Below are positions 60,801 to 64,000 of a stretch of DNA of 64,000 nt, one piece after another (position 1 is the first letter of the stretch; each line of letters starts with the position of its first letter). The notes beneath the pieces were generated by a model. The model saw nothing but the letters and a program-made list of their open reading frames with translations, was not told where the DNA came from and did not search any database. This DNA comes from Acanthaster planci (Eukaryota > Echinodermata > Asteroidea > Valvatida > Acanthasteridae). The stretch is taken from assembly GCF_001949145.1 (NCBI RefSeq), contig NW_019091628.1:210873-274872 (forward strand), in the 5' to 3' direction. The position numbers and the translations under genes are program-made.

Positions 60801-63687
60801 ATTAGTGACAGAGATAAAGTCATATGGGTCCAAGCAGGTGAAGTTAGGAGGCGTGTTCGATGTGGCAGTGTTCTCAAATGGCGAACTCATTTTTGCAGAC
60901 AACTGTTACAAGCAACTGATTTCCTACATGCCCATGACCAAGAGCAAGGATAAATCCCTTGCTGTTGCTAAACGGTGGAAAATAAAGGACCTCTTGACTC
61001 CACGGTGCGTGGCCGTGAACAGAAATGACCAGATTGTAGTGCTGGATGGGCCCACAGTCAAGACTTTCAACCGGAAAGTCCAGCTCCTCCACCAGTTCAC
61101 AGTAGTCGGCGGCACTGACAGCACCCCCACGTGCCTCGCCGTGGACGAGGACAGCCTGATCGCAGTGGGCTGCGAGACCAAAAAGGAGGTGTCTCTGTAC
61201 AACCCGAATGGCACTCACATCAAGACGCTCAAGGCCGATATGATCGAGGAGTATTTGACCACCTGGAAGAAGCGGCTCATCTACAGCAGCTACAAGAAGC
61301 AGATGCTTTTCTGCATCGATTTCAGTGGCGTCAAGGTGTTTGCCGTGAGCATAACCAGTGCCAACGAAGCCTGGGGGCCGACTGGGGTGTACGCCGTGGC
61401 CAAGGACGGCAGCCTGTACATTGCCATGCATGGACAACCCTCGGGAGAAATCCATCGTCTGCACTCCAACGGCCAATACATAGGAGGTATTATCAAGGAC
61501 TGTGGCTTTCCACACAACATCACGATGACGCCAACTGGTGATCTGGTCGTAGCTGCCGCAGAGACTGTTAAAATTTATCACCGTTTGTGAGTAAAAAATA
61601 ACTTCTGGAGATCCAAAAGTTGAAAGGAAGCATACAAAGGCTAAGTAGGACATAACCAGATTTCAAAAACACCAACTTCTATGCTTCACTCAAGATTCTG
61701 TGAGCTTCAGCGAGCGTCTTCTGGATTTGAAATAAGCTCACTGTCAATCACAAGTCCGTCATCAACTGCTCAGAGGTCATCTAGTTACAAAATTCTTTGT
61801 CCCAAGGCAATCTGCAGCTCAGCCCTCTTGCCATGTCACTGGATTTACACTGGTACATTATCTCTTACAAATTCAGTCGTGACTGGCTTCAAAGTTTTCC
61901 AATCCCTGCTGCTCCCTTCCCTCCCCAAGAAAAAATAACTGTTTTAAGTGGGCTGTGCTTTTGGAGATGCGCAGCAGATTCTTACCTGGTCTGCGCACCA
62001 CATCCACAGTGCATTGCTGCTGTAGCCAAACAGAAAAGCTGCCCAGGGCATGTTGCTTTGGCCGGGATCTCGCAGCACGTAGAAGGCGTTCTCCTCGGGG
62101 AAGCCGCAGGTCTGGCCCACCTTGATGAAGCTGTCGTTGGAGACGGACATTTGGCTGAGGTACCTCTCTTTCATCCCCGAGTATCCCCCAACTTCCATGT
62201 ACGCTGTTACACAGAACAAACACACTGGGTGCAGCCTATGTAGACACACTCAAAAATGTGCAAAAGCTAAGGCAAGTTTGGGTGAAATGTTCACGCTGCA
62301 AATTTGCAAAACTTGAACAAATCAAGTTGAGTGAATTTTTCCCAAAACATTTTGTGACTTCAAATTCGCTTTGCTTTTGCATTTGTCTGAAGTATGAATC
62401 GGCCTTTAGGCTTTGAGATGTATGAATCGGCCTTTAGGCTTTGAGATGTATGAATCGGCCTTTAGGCTTTGAGATGTATGAATCGGCCTTTAGGCTTTGA
62501 GATGTATGAATTGGCCTTTAGGCTTTGAGATGTATGATTCTATTTTCCCCACAACTACTCATTTTTGTATGGACAGTTTACAAAGACACCTGTAAGTCAG
62601 AGATTCTTAAAGGTACATCAGTATCAGAAAAATTAACATCAATATTTAGGCATTTCAAAAAGACTCTTTTAGTCAGGAAATCTGACTATCGGTCACTGAC
62701 ATATTTATCATGAGTGTACAGGACAATGAGCCATTGTTGGTTCTTTAGAAGTGTAGAAAGACTATTACCAAAAACAGCAAGGACAGATGAGCCAGCAATG
62801 ATCACAAATGTCTGAACAATCTGGGTTGAAATAACAGCTCCCAATCCTCCTGTAAAAAACAAAAATTGTAAAATCTATCAATCAATCAATTAATCAATCA
62901 TTACTTAGGTTATTTGTCAGTAACTCTCTCGTCACTAAGTTGACAGGATATTTATGAATGTCACACAAAAATGGTAAGAATTCCACACAAAGACATCACT
63001 ACTTTTTGTCCCTGCAGTAACGTATGAGCCATTAGAAAGCGATAACGTCCCAACAAGTCCAATTCAGCAGGGAAAAGTTTGAGGCCTTTGCTTAGAATAT
63101 GCTTTGGATTTTTCGGACCAGTCTCCAAGGATTTGCGGCCCACAGCCATGTCCAGATATGGAACTCTTTCACAGGGAATAGTTATAATGAGCCATTTGCA
63201 CGTTAAATCTGAATAAAATCTGGTACACTCAGTTATCTGATTGCACATAGACATAAAGATTTGAATTCCCCAGGCTAAAGACACTGTTGCTATACCTCGT
63301 GATTCGGGGCAAACTTTTGCATAGCAACCACCATCTCTGGAATAGACTGGTTCCTTTGTGCCCTTCTTATCTGTGGAGAATAGTGCAGTGTTGTTGCAAG
63401 GAGTCTCTTATGTAACTAAGCAAAAGCTGGCCTCAAATCACGAGGTATAGCAACAGTGTTTAGTATAGAGAATCTAAATTGTTATGTTCACGTGAATTTA
63501 AAGAACTCAATGTACCAGATTTTATTCAAATTTAACTCGTAAAAGGCTCATTGGAGATTGAAGATGTTCACGGTTTACCTGGCACTGTGTACAAAGCCAC
63601 CACAAGCACCATAGGAATAATGACAACATAAATGCTCCAGTTGGGGAAGATAGACTGAAGGAATGTAGCGACAGCGTACAAATTCAC
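51880..63687 (-). CDS. SGLT-like sodium/solute cotransporter (SLC5 family), 3' ten exons
   Basis: Exons in transcription order: 63687-63579, 62849-62769, 62203-61986, 57953-57818, 56945-56838, 56572-56422, 55711-55450, 54992-54777, 53934-53802, 52145-51880; 559 residues plus stop, about 100-150 N-terminal residues lie beyond the window. SGLT landmarks: [75 protein letters not shown], the cysteine-rich loop GCATAKQC...[40 protein letters not shown] and [15 protein letters not shown]. The last exon ends with a membrane helix, as in SGLTs with 14 helices. Substrate (glucose, myo-inositol or other) cannot be told from sequence alone. The junction at 56422/55711 is the weakest: 55671 has a better acceptor but wrong phase. 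Confidence 0.9.
59599..61590 (+). CDS. Intronless TRIM-family E3 ubiquitin ligase, nested antisense in an SLC5 intron
   Basis: One open frame. I place the start at 59599 ([10 protein letters not shown], 663 aa) because a splice-acceptor-like cag stands at 59571 and upstream sequence is unlike TRIMs; an in-frame ATG at 59527 would add 24 residues. Domains: RING C22-C65 ([21 protein letters not shown]); B-box 1 from C108 ([18 protein letters not shown]); B-box 2 from about 184 ([18 protein letters not shown]); coiled coil about 230-350; then a C-terminal segment from about 430 with repeated beta-strand blocks ([51 protein letters not shown]) like an NHL-type propeller. It resembles TRIM2/3/56 relatives that are expanded in invertebrate deuterostomes. 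Function in ubiquitin transfer or innate immunity is family inference. Confidence 0.9.
   Translation: MASSSVTAQSVLGKISEGHLECSICCNRFIQPKLLDCLHTFCLACLQTYRDSQDPNSKTLPCPLCRQETMLGENGVTGLQNNFTLRALVEEVSMQEKLLEGQGSEIKCQACDEKDQAVSICMDCAHFLCQECQRAHQRLAVMKSHKIYTLAQLRSGEIIYKSRLRDDIPKCGVHPEQNLSIFCSTCEQLVCTTCSVLSHGNLKHCLVGLDQALDKCKQDVAKAVSEAEKNKARLAAAMVSIDKSREELDAMFNDTLRKISSKAEEKIAKIREEIDRVRQEEEKLRTEGTRIYKEKLKTCDSAKIANTRGVEQTEHKLEEANRVMAQASRYEILDLKQKLLQNLKEASRLQAETVPDKFSHMAFRAGSKSLGTLVLETKDKGASTAEGSTKSRNLGQKENWELVTEIKSYGSKQVKLGGVFDVAVFSNGELIFADNCYKQLISYMPMTKSKDKSLAVAKRWKIKDLLTPRCVAVNRNDQIVVLDGPTVKTFNRKVQLLHQFTVVGGTDSTPTCLAVDEDSLIAVGCETKKEVSLYNPNGTHIKTLKADMIEEYLTTWKKRLIYSSYKKQMLFCIDFSGVKVFAVSITSANEAWGPTGVYAVAKDGSLYIAMHGQPSGEIHRLHSNGQYIGGIIKDCGFPHNITMTPTGDLVVAAAETVKIYHRL
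62392..62531. repeat. Tandem repeat, 28-bp unit, five copies
   Basis: Unit GTATGAATCGGCCTTTAGGC plus TTTGAGAT, five head-to-tail copies; four are identical and the fifth has one substitution. It lies in an SLC5 intron. Confidence 0.95.
63186..63553. mobile_element. 370-bp foldback element, copy 2 (SLC5 intron)
   Basis: Same family as 38578-38948, sharing the GCTATACCTCGTGATTCGGG and ACCAGATTTTATTCAAATTT blocks in both halves. It lies between the first two SLC5 exons in the window. Confidence 0.8.
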
Positions 63688-64000
63688 CTGTTTAGGAAAA
63701 CGTTTGGAAACGGGAAGCATACCAAATAAGCAATGTACACTACACGGAATCTCTTGGATTCATCGCGACACTGACCTCTAGCTAACTTTGCTTGATGTGT
63801 ATACAGGTACTGAACTTGTTAATTTCCAACAAAGTCTAAACATTGATAAAAATAAGTTAACTTAATACATCTAAATTGACGGATCTGTCAATGCTATGGG
63901 GGGAAAAGTGGAATTCATGGAACAAGAGTGCGTTAAGATTTCAAGCAATAGTTGCAGTCTCTCTTGGACGCTACTAAGTTGTGGCGTGGATGGATGTTGG

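Noticed and set aside
60874-61653. 259-codon antisense frame over the TRIM gene
   Set aside because: Mirror of the TRIM coding sequence; no recognisable domain and codon content is that of the opposite strand.

Overview
This is a eukaryotic genomic window with short exons, introns with GT-AG (one GC-AG) boundaries, abundant foldback/MITE repeats and one 192-bp assembly gap. The protein content points to a marine invertebrate deuterostome, most likely an echinoderm and probably a sea star: SUEL-type galactose-binding lectin, discoidin (F5/8C) and VWD/C8/TIL domains combined in one giant secreted protein, histone-type stem-loops of echinoderm style, and nested intronless TRIM and GPCR genes. 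The species assignment is inference.

Region 1 (about 282-26,000, + strand) is the 3' part of a giant secreted adhesive/multidomain gene. I traced 29 consecutive coding exons with compatible phases, 5,232 nt in all, giving 1,743 codons plus a stop at 24,118-24,120. Domain order is F5/8C (C-terminal part) - an unnamed domain of about 158 aa - F5/8C - EGF - VWD - C8 - TIL - EGF-like - SUEL - SUEL - EGF - VWD - C8 - TIL - EGF-like - SUEL-like - SUEL. This architecture resembles, from memory, sea star footprint protein 1 (Sfp1) of Asterias rubens, the main tube-foot adhesive protein. The EGF-VWD-C8-TIL-EGF-SUEL block occurs twice with matching exon phases. An intronless rhodopsin-family GPCR sits antisense inside one of its introns (12,444-13,391).

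Region 2 (28,100-38,200, + strand) has two housekeeping genes: an ESCRT-III subunit, CHMP1B (its first exon is lost, probably in the N gap), and SAP18, a subunit of the Sin3/HDAC and ASAP splicing complexes.

Region 3 (40,237-48,018, - strand) is a complete nine-exon cytosolic acetyl-CoA acetyltransferase (ACAT2, 393 aa, catalytic C89/H350/C380), including one GC-AG intron.

Region 4 (51,880-63,687, - strand) is the 3' part of an SGLT-like sodium/solute cotransporter (SLC5 family); its 5' exons lie beyond the window. A 663-aa intronless TRIM gene (RING, two B-boxes, coiled coil, C-terminal propeller-like region) lies antisense in one of its introns.

The non-coding space is rich in miniature inverted-repeat elements. 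Several occur in two copies within the window, and two of the foldbacks carry histone-mRNA-type 3' stem-loops followed by purine-rich HDE-like motifs. All exon models here come from reading splice signals, reading frame and family resemblance by eye; no alignment or transcript data were available.
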